Part shown: positions 34,938 through 44,297 of the stretch, one piece after another
How positions within the stretch are numbered: position 1 is the first letter of the stretch
Layout: each line of letters begins with the position of its first letter
NCBI GenBank assembly: GCA_910579135.1
Contig: CAJTTM010000003.1
Location: 62,001 to 126,000, forward strand
DNA length: 64,000 nucleotides
Origin: an uncultured Erysipelotrichales bacterium
GTDB lineage: Bacteria > Bacillota_I > Bacilli_A > Erysipelotrichales > Coprobacillaceae
Direction: 5' to 3'
Translations under genes and position numbers: made by a program
Notes under the pieces: generated by a model
The model's input: only the letters and a program-made list of their open reading frames with translations
The model's database searches: none
Told to the model about the DNA's origin: nothing

Positions 34938-36047
34938 CTATTCTATATCCCTATTAAAAATCAATTTTTTAGACTCTTTCTTCCAATCAAACGCTTCCAC
35001 TCTTTGTCTCCCCAATTCAATATACTTTTCCTTATCTTTTAAATGAGCTACATATTTTATTTTATCATATAAATCTGCAAAATTATTGTTTTTAAAATAT
35101 ATTGCTGCATTTCCTAAAACCTCTGGCAAAGAACTAGAATCAGATGATAAAACTACTGTATCACAAGCCATTGCTTCTAATGGAGGAATTCCAAAGCCTT
35201 CATACAAAGATGGAAAAACAAAAAAATCAGCATGATTATATAATGCTGGTAAATCCGTATCATCAACAAACCCAGTAAAGATAAGATGATCCAAGTATTC
35301 CTTAGGAAAATCTTTTAAAAAGTTATCCATTTTCCATCCTTTTCTCCCAGCCAAAACCAAAGGTGGAATATCAACGTTATTATCTAATAATTTTTTATAT
35401 ACAGTTAATAAAAGTGATAAATTCTTTCTTGGTTCTAATGTAGACAAAGTTAAAATATATTTTTCTGGAAGACAATATTTTTTTTGTAAACTATTTATAT
35501 TTGTTTGTGCAATTAAAGAGTAAAAATCTTTAGATATTCCACAGTTAATTAACATAATTTTATTAGAATCTATCTTCAAAACAGTTGAAATTCTATTTTT
35601 TGAAAATTCTGAAATAGTAATTATTTTTTTGCATACATATTTTGAGTGAATATTAGATATTCTAAAATAATACTTGCTTAATGTTGACATTGTTTCGCCA
35701 CAATCCCAACATACCATATCATGAAGTGTAGTATAAATATTTTTATGAAAAAACAAAATAGGTTCAGGAAATGCTAAAAAAACATATGCATCAGCTTTTA
35801 ACTTATATAAATGAAGTGGTAAAATAAATTGATTAAAAATCAATTTATTACATTTTTTTAATGTAACAACTCTTACATTGTCTTGCTTAACAATTTCATT
35901 ATATAAATTAAAAACCTTATTTTTAAAAACTAAAATATATTCATTTTGTGGATATTGTTGAATATACTCTTTAGAAATATTTAATGCATATCTTTCTATA
36001 CCTGAAAAGTTATCCTCTAAAGAACATAAATCAAAAAGTATTCTCAT
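34938..36047 (-). CDS. Glycosyltransferase family 4 protein (mannosyltransferase-like)
   Basis: A 369-residue GT4 enzyme starting MRILFDLCSLEDNFSGIERYALNI, with TLHDMVCWDC, ILTLSTLEPRKNLSLLLTVYKKL, FVDDTDLPALYNHADFFVFPSLYEGFGIPPLEAMAC (E(x7)E motif). The TLSTLEPRKN and YEGFGIP signature is usual in WbaZ/WbdA-like mannosyl- and rhamnosyltransferases, which fits the GDP-mannose and GDP-D-rhamnose genes nearby; this is inference. It lies 13 nt behind the WecG/TagA-type gene. Confidence 0.88.
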   Translation of the reverse strand: MRILFDLCSLEDNFSGIERYALNISKEYIQQYPQNEYILVFKNKVFNLYNEIVKQDNVRVVTLKKCNKLIFNQFILPLHLYKLKADAYVFLAFPEPILFFHKNIYTTLHDMVCWDCGETMSTLSKYYFRISNIHSKYVCKKIITISEFSKNRISTVLKIDSNKIMLINCGISKDFYSLIAQTNINSLQKKYCLPEKYILTLSTLEPRKNLSLLLTVYKKLLDNNVDIPPLVLAGRKGWKMDNFLKDFPKEYLDHLIFTGFVDDTDLPALYNHADFFVFPSLYEGFGIPPLEAMACDTVVLSSDSSSLPEVLGNAAIYFKNNNFADLYDKIKYVAHLKDKEKYIELGRQRVEAFDWKKESKKLIFNRDIE

Positions 36048-36060
36048 TTTTTATTCTACC

Positions 36061-36813
36061 TCACTTAATATTTCTCTCTTTATACTTGAAATAAATTGGT
36101 ACAATTTTGCATGCGTCATTCAAATATCTTTTCGCTAATCTTCTTGGCTCTTTCATCATTCTATACAACCATTCTAATCCAGCATTAGACATCCATTTAG
36201 GAGCACGTTTTACATTACCTGCTTCAAAATCAATTGTAGCTCCTATTGAAATACTTAGAGGGATATTCATGGAATCTTTATACCTATAAATGAATTTTTC
36301 ACCTTTAGGAGAACCTAAGGATACAGCCAATATATCTGGCTTTAAAGATGAAACCATCTCTATTATTTTGTTAATTTCTTCATTATCATTTTCAAATCCA
36401 AAAGGCGGAGAGTAAACTCCTGCTATTTTTAAATTTCTATATTTATTGATTAGATTCTTCGCAGCTTGCTCTGCAACTCCCTCAGCAGCACCTAAAATAA
36501 AAATAGAAAATCCTTTTTTTGAAGACATTTTACAAATTTGAGGAAATAAATCAGAACCTGAAATTTTCTCCTTAATTGGATTTTTTAAAAGTTTTGAAAT
36601 CCAAATCAATGGTTTTCCATCTGCTAAAATTAAGTCTGCATTCTTATAAGCTTGAAAAAACTCAGTATCACTTTCCAACATAACAATATGATCAAGATTA
36701 GGTGTAACAACATATGAATTATTTTTATCTTCTATTAATTTTGTTATATTCTCAACAGCTTCATTCATTGTTAAATTATCAATTTGAGTATTCAAAAATC
36801 CAATTCTTGACAT
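36061..36813 (-). CDS. WecG/TagA/CpsF family glycosyltransferase (GT26)
   Basis: A 250-residue GT26 protein. It has GFLNTQIDNLTMNEAVENI at the start, VVTPNLDHIVMLESD (TPN(L)xH motif, about 35-50), LADGKPLIWISKLL with the catalytic-type Asp, ISGSDLFPQIC, and VSLGSPKGEKF, then GATIDFEAGNVKRAPKWM and a C-terminal LEWLYRMMKEPRRLAKRYL. TagA adds ManNAc and WecG adds ManNAcA to a GlcNAc-PP-lipid, so it may add the second sugar of a repeat unit started by a GlcNAc-phosphate primase encoded elsewhere. That would explain why the right operon has no priming enzyme of its own. GGGGGGAT stands upstream of the ATG. Confidence 0.92.
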   Translation of the reverse strand: MSRIGFLNTQIDNLTMNEAVENITKLIEDKNNSYVVTPNLDHIVMLESDTEFFQAYKNADLILADGKPLIWISKLLKNPIKEKISGSDLFPQICKMSSKKGFSIFILGAAEGVAEQAAKNLINKYRNLKIAGVYSPPFGFENDNEEINKIIEMVSSLKPDILAVSLGSPKGEKFIYRYKDSMNIPLSISIGATIDFEAGNVKRAPKWMSNAGLEWLYRMMKEPRRLAKRYLNDACKIVPIYFKYKERNIK

Positions 36814-36829
36814 AATATCCCCCCCTAAT

Positions 36830-37756
36830 CTATTTCATATAATATTCAAACATTTCATCTATTGTTTCAAAAATTGTATATTTGGGATTCCATCCCAATT
36901 CTTCAGAAATTTTACAATTGTCACAACATATTACAGGTGTATCAATTGGACGATATTTATTTTCATCAATCTGAATCTTTATTTCTTGTGTGCTCAAAGA
37001 TATAATATAATTCAAAATATCCTTCAAACTATAACTCTTTCCTGAACCAACATTATACACTGATGAATAATCATTACTTTCAAAAATCATGCGATAAGCG
37101 GTTACAATATCTCTTACATCAGTAAAATCTCTTTTCGCTTCTAAATTCCCAATATATATGGTTCCAGGTTGCTTTGATTTTTCTATATCTGCAACTTGTT
37201 TACAAAAGCTAGGAATAACAAAATTACTATTTTGACCAATTCCTGTATGATTGAATGGTCTTACATAATAAATTTGAAAATTATATTTTTCTTGATATAT
37301 CTTTACAAATTGTTCTTGTGTAATTTTAGAAATACCATAAGGATTATTGGCATTTAATTTTGTTTCCTCATTTATAGGACTATCAGATATTTCATATTCC
37401 TCACTAGAACCTATAAACATTACTTTTGGATGAATATCTAATTGATGGGCTGCCTCTAATATATTAATAGCACCTATTACATTAACCTCGATTGTTTTTT
37501 GAGGAATATTCCATGAATGTCCAACACTACTTATGGCAGCCAGATTAATAATATGAGTTGGCTTTATTTGATTGATTAATTCACTTACAAATTTCTCATC
37601 TAACAAATCCCCTTTAACGAACTCTACAAAAAAGGGAACAAATTTAGAAAAATTTATATCTGTCCCATAAATTTCATAACCATATTTATAAAATTCTTTT
37701 GCAAGATATGGTCCAACAAAACCACTTATTCCAAATACCAATAAACGTTTTTTCAT
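36830..37756 (-). CDS. rmd: GDP-4-keto-6-deoxy-D-mannose reductase (Rmd-like)
   Basis: A 308-residue short-chain dehydrogenase/reductase that should reduce GDP-4-keto-6-deoxymannose to GDP-D-rhamnose. The NAD(P) motif is GISGFVGPYLAKEF (about 9-22), with the active site FIGSSEEY and YGISK (YxxxK, about 138-142). The stretch RPFNHTGIGQNSNFVIPSFCKQVADIE fits Rmd rather than GDP-fucose synthase, which has different motifs. GDP-6-deoxy-talose is an alternative. It overlaps gmd by one base (TAATG), so the two are translationally coupled, as expected for consecutive steps. Confidence 0.82.
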   Translation of the reverse strand: MKKRLLVFGISGFVGPYLAKEFYKYGYEIYGTDINFSKFVPFFVEFVKGDLLDEKFVSELINQIKPTHIINLAAISSVGHSWNIPQKTIEVNVIGAINILEAAHQLDIHPKVMFIGSSEEYEISDSPINEETKLNANNPYGISKITQEQFVKIYQEKYNFQIYYVRPFNHTGIGQNSNFVIPSFCKQVADIEKSKQPGTIYIGNLEAKRDFTDVRDIVTAYRMIFESNDYSSVYNVGSGKSYSLKDILNYIISLSTQEIKIQIDENKYRPIDTPVICCDNCKISEELGWNPKYTIFETIDEMFEYYMK

Positions 37757-38796
37757 TACTCAATTCCTGCTTCTTTTTTTGCTAAATTCAAATCATGCTC
37801 AGCCATAATTGCACATAATTCCTCATAACTTGTTTTTTGTGGATTCCATCCAAGAACTGTTTTTGCCTTTGTTGGATCACCCCATAAATTAACTACATCT
37901 GTAGGTCTAAACCATTGAGGATTAACACAAACAACCATTTTGCCAGTTGCTTTATCATATCCTTTTTCTTCTAATCCTTCTCCACGCCATTCAATTTCTA
38001 TTCCATCATGTGCAAATGCCAAAGTTGTAAATTCTCTAACAGTATGTTGAACTCCAGTAGCTATAACAAAATCATCTGGTTCATCTTGTTGTAAAATCAA
38101 CCACATACATTCAACATAATCTTTTGCATATCCCCAATCACGCAAAGAATCTAAATTACCTAATTCTAAATGATCTTGTAATCCACATGCAATTCTTCCT
38201 GCTGCTAACGTAATTTTTCTTGTTACAAAATTATCTCCTCGTCTCTCAGATTCATGATTAAATAAAATACCATTACAAGCATACATATTATATGCTTCTC
38301 TATATTCCTTTATCATCCAAAAACCATATTGTTTTGCAACTGCATATGGACTATATGGATGAAATGGTGTATTTTCATTTTGAGGACATTCCTCTACCTT
38401 CCCATATAATTCAGAAGTTGATGCCTGATAAATTCTTGTCTTTTTTGACAACCCTAAAATATGTACAGCTTCCAAAATTCTTAAAACACCTAATGCATCC
38501 ACATCTCCTGTATATTCAGCCGCATCAAAACTAACACCCACATGAGATTGAGCTGCTAAGTTATATATTTCATCTGGTTGCACTTCATTCACTATTCTAA
38601 TAATACTTGATGAATCTGATAAATCTCCATCATGTAATTTAATACTATTCTTTTCAATTAAATGATCAATTCTTTCTGTAGTAGATACAGATGATCTACG
38701 AATAATACCATGAACTTCATATCCTTTTTCTAATAATAATTCTGCTAAATATGATCCATCTTGTCCTGTTATACCTGTAATCAAAGCCTTTTTCAT
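37756..38796 (-). CDS. gmd: GDP-mannose 4,6-dehydratase
   Basis: A 346-residue enzyme that turns GDP-mannose into GDP-4-keto-6-deoxymannose using bound NADP. The start KKALITGITGQDGSYLAELLLEKGYEVHGIIRRSS is the family's invariant opening, followed by NLAAQSHVGVSFD, YQASTSELYG with the Ser/Thr-Glu pair, and YAVAKQYGFWMI (YxxxK). NGILFNHESERRG is also diagnostic. ATG 38796 is used: GGAGG lies 8 nt upstream and the ATG overlaps the mutase stop as ATGA; the in-frame ATG at 38811 lacks a site. It is directly coupled to rmd. Confidence 0.96.
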   Translation of the reverse strand: MKKALITGITGQDGSYLAELLLEKGYEVHGIIRRSSVSTTERIDHLIEKNSIKLHDGDLSDSSSIIRIVNEVQPDEIYNLAAQSHVGVSFDAAEYTGDVDALGVLRILEAVHILGLSKKTRIYQASTSELYGKVEECPQNENTPFHPYSPYAVAKQYGFWMIKEYREAYNMYACNGILFNHESERRGDNFVTRKITLAAGRIACGLQDHLELGNLDSLRDWGYAKDYVECMWLILQQDEPDDFVIATGVQHTVREFTTLAFAHDGIEIEWRGEGLEEKGYDKATGKMVVCVNPQWFRPTDVVNLWGDPTKAKTVLGWNPQKTSYEELCAIMAEHDLNLAKKEAGIE

Positions 38797-40397
38797 TTTC
38801 TTTTCCTCCATAAATTCTTATAGTACTTAATTTTAGGTTCATTACCACTTGGTCTTACTACTATCCACGATTCGTCATCCAACAATAACTTTATAACATT
38901 AGATTTAGGTAATGTCAATATTGTTTCACCATTAGAATCATTTCTAACAGATAGCAAATAATCTTCTTTTGCAATAACTTTTCTACCCTCAATTTCCTTT
39001 ATATCTTCATATCTAAACTGATTAACAATACTTTCCATCCTTTTTTGACCTTCAATGCCTGGTAATGTTTCACTTTCTTGAATATCTTCCACGTATCCAT
39101 GTTCATCATATATATCATTCAATACATCGATTAGTGTTTTACCACATTGTTTATAATATTCACATACTTCAGCTACCAATATTGATGATTGAACCCCATC
39201 CTTATCACGTGTAAAGTCCTTTATCATATAACCATAACTTTCCTCATAGCCAAACAAAAAGGTTTTCTTGCCTTTATATTCTCTTATTTTATCCCCTATA
39301 AATTTAAAGCCAGTTAGTGTGGATTCAACTTCTACGCCATATTTCTCACATACTTTTTTACCAAGATCACTTGTTACAATCGAATTAAATACAATCCCAT
39401 CATTAGGAAGAGTTCCTTTTTCCTTCTTTTGCGATAGCAAATATTCTAATAATATTGCCCCTGTTTGATTCCCTGTCAAATATTCATATGAACCATTATG
39501 TTTAACAACTATCCCTAATCTATCACAATCAGGGTCAGTAGCAATAATTAAATCTGCATCTACTTCTTTTGCTAGCTCTATTGATTTCTCAAAAGCTTTC
39601 TTGTTTTCAGGATTTGGTGACTTTGTCTTAGAGAAAAAAGGATCTGGATAACATTGTTCCTCAACTTTATATAAATGATACCCCAATTGATTTAACATGG
39701 TTGACACAGGAATATAACCTGTACCATGAAGAGGAGAATAAACAATCTTAATACTTTTATTTAATTGTGGCCATTCCTGTACTTCCAACAATTTTTTATA
39801 ATAAGCTTCATCAACCTTAGCTCCAATGTATTCAATATTTATACTCTTCGTCTCATCTATTGATATACTCAATAAATCTTCAACACCTTGTATATATTTA
39901 ATAATAGTATCAGTATCTCTAGGAACACATTGACATCCATGATGATCATATATTTTATAACCATTGTATTCAGGTGGATTATGAGAAGCTGTTATAACAA
40001 TACCACCAAACGCCTTTAAGTATCTAACCGCAAATGAAAGCTCTGGTGTTGGTCTTAAAGAGTCAAATAAATATACTCTTATACCATGAGTAGCTAATAC
40101 TTTAGCAGATTCTAAAGCAAATTCCTTAGAGTTTAGTCTATTATCATAAGCAATTACAACCCCTTGATGATTAGCATTATTGGATTCTACATATCTAGCA
40201 TATCCTTCTGTATTTTTTCTAATAGTATAAATATTTAATCTATTTGGTCCAGGTCCCATTATTGCTCGTATACCGCCTGTTCCAAATGTTAATTCTTTAT
40301 AAAAACACTCTTCCTTCTCCTTTTCACTAAGCTTTAATAGTTCATTTTTCATTATATTAAGAGATAGCCATCTATCATATTCTTTTACATAGTCCAT
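38793..40397 (-). CDS. Phosphoglucomutase/phosphomannomutase
   Basis: A 534-residue alpha-D-phosphohexomutase interconverting hexose 6- and 1-phosphates. Motifs are FGTGGIRAIMGPGPNRLN (about 38-55), the phosphoserine loop ITASHNPPEYNGYKIYD, the metal loop ATDPDCDRLG, the sugar loop GYEESYGYM and the C-terminal phosphate loop RPSGNEPKIKYY. It is a little shorter than typical Firmicutes PgcA (about 565-580). Between manC and gmd it most likely makes mannose-1-phosphate; glucose-1-phosphate activity is also possible. Three bases separate it from manC, and its stop overlaps the gmd start. Confidence 0.93.
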   Translation of the reverse strand: MDYVKEYDRWLSLNIMKNELLKLSEKEKEECFYKELTFGTGGIRAIMGPGPNRLNIYTIRKNTEGYARYVESNNANHQGVVIAYDNRLNSKEFALESAKVLATHGIRVYLFDSLRPTPELSFAVRYLKAFGGIVITASHNPPEYNGYKIYDHHGCQCVPRDTDTIIKYIQGVEDLLSISIDETKSINIEYIGAKVDEAYYKKLLEVQEWPQLNKSIKIVYSPLHGTGYIPVSTMLNQLGYHLYKVEEQCYPDPFFSKTKSPNPENKKAFEKSIELAKEVDADLIIATDPDCDRLGIVVKHNGSYEYLTGNQTGAILLEYLLSQKKEKGTLPNDGIVFNSIVTSDLGKKVCEKYGVEVESTLTGFKFIGDKIREYKGKKTFLFGYEESYGYMIKDFTRDKDGVQSSILVAEVCEYYKQCGKTLIDVLNDIYDEHGYVEDIQESETLPGIEGQKRMESIVNQFRYEDIKEIEGRKVIAKEDYLLSVRNDSNGETILTLPKSNVIKLLLDDESWIVVRPSGNEPKIKYYKNLWRKRK

Positions 40398-40400
40398 ATA

Positions 40401-41444
40401 CTATTTACCTCTTAATTCATGTACTTTTGTGAGACTTTCTTTTTTTCCAATAATTATTTTATCCTCAACTTCTATACAGAACAATCCTTCTACATCTAAT
40501 AAAATAATATTTTGATTATCACTATAAATGGTATTATTATAAGAGTTAAAAATCTCAATATCTCCTTTAGTAATATTACCTCTATTATCTTTATTTAGAT
40601 ATCTTTCTAATGCTAGCCAACTGCCCACATCATCCCATCCAAATTCACTTGGAATAACATAAATTTCTTTGCAGTTTTCCATAATAGCATAATCAACAGA
40701 TATTGCTTCACAAAGTTTATATCTTTCTTCTAAAACCTTCATATAATCATCACTTAAATGATTTGGCAAATCAATTAATGCATTATATGTTTCATTTGAA
40801 TATAATTTAAATTGTTCAAAAATATACTGTGGATTAAAAATAAACATACCCGCATTCCATAGATAACCACCATCATTTAAATAAGACTTTGCTTTTTCCA
40901 AATTTGGCTTTTCTACAAACTTATCAACTTTATATATTGAACTATTTTTGATTTCTTCCAATTGATCACTATATTTAATATATCCATATCCTATTTCTGG
41001 TCGATCTGGTTTAATTCCAATAGTCACGATTCCTCTTTCTTTATTTTCGACAAATTCAGATGCATTACTAATAATTTCTAAAAATTTTTCTGGTTCATTA
41101 ATTGCATGATCCGAAGGTAAAACTGCAATGCTTGAATTCTTGTATATCTGATGAATATATACTGCTGACAACATAATACAAGGGGCTGTATTTCTACCAA
41201 TTGGTTCAATAATTATATTTTTCTCTGGTAAATTTGGCAATTGCTTTAAACAAAGTTCTTTATACTTTTCTCCAGTACAAATAAATATTCTTTCAATTGG
41301 CAATATCCCTAATAGTCTATCAACTGTTGTTTGAAGCATAGTTTTATCTCCAAACAAATTTAAAAACTGCTTAGGCTTCTCTTCGGTTGAAGCAGGCCAA
41401 AATCGTGTTCCTTTTCCTCCTGCCATAATTAAAGCACATAACAT
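40401..41444 (-). CDS. manC: Mannose-1-phosphate guanylyltransferase
   Basis: A 347-residue NTP transferase making GDP-mannose. It begins CALIMAGGKGTRFWPAST, with the pyrophosphorylase loop and EEKPKQFLNLFG; then VLPSDHAI, the ERGIVTIGIKPDRPEIGYGYI segment, FVEKPNLEKA and YLWNAGMFIF. It lacks the extra C-terminal isomerase domain of type II enzymes, consistent with a separate manA at 10003. ATG 41444 is preferred: AGGG sits 9 nt upstream and the enzyme family starts at the CALIMAGG strand, while the ATG at 41474 would add ten unusual residues. Confidence 0.95.
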   Translation of the reverse strand: MLCALIMAGGKGTRFWPASTEEKPKQFLNLFGDKTMLQTTVDRLLGILPIERIFICTGEKYKELCLKQLPNLPEKNIIIEPIGRNTAPCIMLSAVYIHQIYKNSSIAVLPSDHAINEPEKFLEIISNASEFVENKERGIVTIGIKPDRPEIGYGYIKYSDQLEEIKNSSIYKVDKFVEKPNLEKAKSYLNDGGYLWNAGMFIFNPQYIFEQFKLYSNETYNALIDLPNHLSDDYMKVLEERYKLCEAISVDYAIMENCKEIYVIPSEFGWDDVGSWLALERYLNKDNRGNITKGDIEIFNSYNNTIYSDNQNIILLDVEGLFCIEVEDKIIIGKKESLTKVHELRGK

Positions 41445-41498
41445 ATCATCAATCCCTTTCACATTTACTTTCAATCCAAATTTAATTTTTGTTTATTA

Positions 41499-42584
41499 CT
41501 ATACTAATTCATCATACAACTCTTTATACCTCTTTAAAGTTTGTTCATAAGAATTATTGTTTTTTACATAATTGTATAAATTCTCTCCCATTTCCTTTAT
41601 CTTTTTAGAATCTTTCTGCCAAACATTATAGGCATGATTAATTTCTTCTAATAATGCTTGACTATGAAAACTTTCATCTTTGTATTTATATGTAAATAAA
41701 TCTTCTTGATTAGGAATATCCATTAATGTTCCTACCAAGGGAGAAATAACTGTACATTTCATTGAAAAAGCTAAAATAGCACTCGAAGAATTAAGACTGC
41801 TTTTCAATGATAATGGTAAAACAACCACATCTGCCCAATCAAAAAACGTTGTCACTTCTTCATCTTTTATGAAACGAAGACAAGGAAAAATATTTAATTC
41901 ATCTTTACAAAAAGATAATATTTCTTCTTTATAAACATCATTATAAGGTCTTCCTGCCAAAACAATATCAATCTTTTTTTCTTTTAACTGTTCTGCAACC
42001 TCAAGTATAATCTCAATATTTTTATATGGACGTATATAACCAAAAAACAAAATTTTAAACCTATCATCTGATTGAGGCAATTCATTTATTTCATTTTTAA
42101 CATTTGGATATACATCAATATAGTTAGGTAAATATATAACTGTTACCTTTTCCTCAATCTCTTCATCCGTTAAAAAATCACTTAAAATACGCTTAGAATA
42201 ATTACATAAAACAACAATTTTATCAGCTTTTTTTGACAAAAAACGCATCAAACATTTATTTATACGAGGAAACTTCGTATCATGTGCTTGTCGATTATGT
42301 AATGTATAAATTATTTTCATACCCATTAATTTGTAGTAAATAATTCTTAACATCTGCCTAAACAATAAAGCTATGGCTTTTATCATCCCACATCCAGCGA
42401 TTGAATCGAACCAATTTAGATTTATAATCTCAATACTCTTTGCAAATTTATATCCTTTTTTTAAATCAGGCAAATCATAAACCTCATATCCAGCATCTTC
42501 AATTGCATTATAAACAGTTGAAACATATGGGTTCCCCTTTGAATTTTTGGGATAATAGATTGTTTTCAATACACTAATCCTCAC
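41499..42584 (-). CDS. Glycosyltransferase (GT4-like)
   Basis: A 361-residue GT-B-type enzyme. The N-terminal half contains IINLNWFDSI, LMGMKIIYTLHNRQAHDTKFP and KIVVLCNYSKRIL; the donor half has FKILFFGYIRPYKNIEIILEVAEQL, IDIVLAGRP and FFDWADVVVLPLSLKSSLNSSSAILAFSMKC. The usual E(x7)E motif is replaced by SLNSSSAILAFS, as in some capsule-locus relatives. The donor is unknown. Upstream lie a decayed acyltransferase remnant and ugd, so an activated glucuronate or hexose is possible. It is the first of a tightly packed run of genes ending at 29885. Confidence 0.83.
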   Translation of the reverse strand: MRISVLKTIYYPKNSKGNPYVSTVYNAIEDAGYEVYDLPDLKKGYKFAKSIEIINLNWFDSIAGCGMIKAIALLFRQMLRIIYYKLMGMKIIYTLHNRQAHDTKFPRINKCLMRFLSKKADKIVVLCNYSKRILSDFLTDEEIEEKVTVIYLPNYIDVYPNVKNEINELPQSDDRFKILFFGYIRPYKNIEIILEVAEQLKEKKIDIVLAGRPYNDVYKEEILSFCKDELNIFPCLRFIKDEEVTTFFDWADVVVLPLSLKSSLNSSSAILAFSMKCTVISPLVGTLMDIPNQEDLFTYKYKDESFHSQALLEEINHAYNVWQKDSKKIKEMGENLYNYVKNNNSYEQTLKRYKELYDELV

Positions 42585-42639
42585 TTTCGTTTTATAATGA
42601 CTTTATATTAAAAAATAAGCCAATTATCTTATCAAATAT

Positions 42640-42860
42640 TCAACTTTTTACTTTAATAGGATTTCCTACAATCAAGCCATTGTCAGAGAAAACACCTTTA
42701 TCAATGCTCCTTGACCTAACAATACAATTATTGTTTAATTTAACATTTTTACCAATAAAAAATTAGCATTCTCTCTATCCCTAATACAACTTCCCAAATT
42801 TAAAATACACCCTTTATTTTCACGATAAGTTTTTTGGGTAATATCAATAGTATAATCCAA
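42640..42860 (-). pseudogene. Remnant of a hexapeptide-repeat (LbetaH) acetyltransferase
   Basis: About 72 residues of the C-terminal left-handed beta-helix of an O-acetyltransferase remain between ugd and the GT gene. The minus-strand frame from 42860 gives LDYTIDITQKTYRENKGCI; after the T6 tract (A6 on plus, 42757-42762) the frame shifts to FFIGKNVKLNNNCIVRS and ends DNGLIVGNPIKVKS with the typical closing (I)GNP(A)K motif before a stop at 42640. One added T restores a single frame. The N-terminal domain is absent, so the gene is dead whatever the tract length. AGGAGG (42866-42871) stands 5 nt before the TTG at 42860, possibly by chance. Confidence 0.72.
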
Positions 42861-42894
42861 GGAAAGCCTCCTAGAAATAATATATAGATAACAA

Positions 42895-44070
42895 TTAGTC
42901 CCTTTCATATAAATCTCTTGTATATACTTTGTCTTTTATATCATCAATATTTATATCCAATCTATTAGCAATAACTATATCGCTCATCTCTTTAAACTCT
43001 TTTAAGTTATTAATAATTTTATTATTTAAGAATTTATCACATTTTAATGTAGGTTCATAAATAATTATTTCTACACCCTCTGCTCTTATAAACTTCATAA
43101 CATCTTGTATCGCACTTGATCTAAAATTATCACTGTTTGATTTCATTGTTAATCTATACACCCCAACAACTTGAGGTTTTTTTGTTAATATCATTTTAGC
43201 AATATGCTTCTTTCTTGTATCATTACTTTGAACAATAGCACTAATCAAGTTTTCAGGTATCTCCCTATAATTTGCCTTTAGTTGTTTTGTGTCTTTTGGA
43301 AGACAATACCCACCATATCCAAATGAAGGATTATTATAATGATTACCAATTCTAGGATCCAATCCTACTCCTTCAATAATTTGTTTTGTATTTAATCCTT
43401 TCAATTCACAATATGTATCTAACTCATTAAAATAAGCTATTCTTAATGCTAAATAAGTATTAGAAAATAATTTTATTGCTTCTGCTTCTGTGCTATCTGT
43501 AAATAAAACATCAATATCTTCCTTTAATGCGCCTTCTTTAAGCAATTCAGCAAACTGAACCGCTCTTTCACTTTGCTCACCAACTATAATTCTAGAAGGA
43601 TATAAGTTATCATATAACGCTTTCCCCTCTCTTAAAAATTCTGGGGAAAAAATGATTCGATCAGTATTATATCTTTGATTTATTTTTTTTGTATATCCAA
43701 CTGGTATTGTAGATTTAATAACAATAGTTGCATCATCATTGTATTTTAACGCCAATTCAATGACCTTTTCTACAGCTGATGTATCAAAATAATTTGTTTC
43801 ATCATCATAATTAGTTGGAGTTGCTATCACAATATAATTAGCCTCTTTATATGCTTCACAAGGATTTATTGTTGCTCTTAAACTTAAGTTCTTATTCTCT
43901 AAAAAACTTTCAATTTCTTTATCTACAATTGGTGATATACGATTATTTATTTTATCAACTTTTTCCTTGACTATATCAATTGTTATTACATCATTATACT
44001 GTGCTAATAAAGTTGCGATACTTAACCCTACATAACCAGTTCCTGCAACAGTAATTTTCATATTACCCAT
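42895..44070 (-). CDS. ugd: Nucleotide sugar dehydrogenase (UDP-glucose 6-dehydrogenase-like)
   Basis: A 391-residue NAD-dependent four-electron dehydrogenase that oxidises UDP-glucose to UDP-glucuronate. The Rossmann motif KITVAGTGYVGLSIATLLAQ is followed by IATPTNYDDETNYFDTSAVE, IKSTIPVGYTK, FSPEFLREGKALYDN and the catalytic NPSFGYGGYCLPKDTKQL (Cys-containing). Length matches the short E. coli-type Ugd (388), which fits UDP-glucose better than GDP-mannose. The start is ATG 44070, 7 nt after GAGGG; MGNMKITV follows. A consensus promoter lies 55 nt upstream, so ugd probably begins the right operon. Confidence 0.9.
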   Translation of the reverse strand: MGNMKITVAGTGYVGLSIATLLAQYNDVITIDIVKEKVDKINNRISPIVDKEIESFLENKNLSLRATINPCEAYKEANYIVIATPTNYDDETNYFDTSAVEKVIELALKYNDDATIVIKSTIPVGYTKKINQRYNTDRIIFSPEFLREGKALYDNLYPSRIIVGEQSERAVQFAELLKEGALKEDIDVLFTDSTEAEAIKLFSNTYLALRIAYFNELDTYCELKGLNTKQIIEGVGLDPRIGNHYNNPSFGYGGYCLPKDTKQLKANYREIPENLISAIVQSNDTRKKHIAKMILTKKPQVVGVYRLTMKSNSDNFRSSAIQDVMKFIRAEGVEIIIYEPTLKCDKFLNNKIINNLKEFKEMSDIVIANRLDINIDDIKDKVYTRDLYERD

Positions 44071-44124
44071 TATTTTTCCCTCTTTCATCATTATTCTTTA
44101 GAAGTGCAAATATAATCATTAAAC

Positions 44125-44153
44125 ATTATAATCTATTAAATATATTATTTCAA
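44125..44153 (-). promoter_or_regulatory. Promoter of ugd and probably the right polysaccharide operon
   Basis: TTGAAA (44148-44153), a 17-nt spacer and TATAAT (44125-44130) on the minus strand. It is one of the strongest hexamer pairs in the window and no other clear promoter was seen between here and 29789. Confidence 0.75.
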
Positions 44154-44235
44154 TATAAATTTCTCAATAGCTCTGACTTATATTTGGAACTTATATTGTA
44201 CTATATTACAAAATATAAAACAAAAAAAACAAAAC

Positions 44236-44264
44236 TTGCTTTCTTTTTATTATTAGATTATGAT
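44236..44264 (+). promoter_or_regulatory. Promoter of the divergent acyltransferase gene
   Basis: TTGCTT (44236-44241), a 17-nt spacer and TATGAT (44259-44264), 34 nt before the ATG at 44298. It is divergent from the ugd promoter, so the 80-bp interval between the two could carry shared control. Confidence 0.6.
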
Positions 44265-44297
44265 AATAGTTGTTTTTATAAAGAGAGGTGCTAATTT

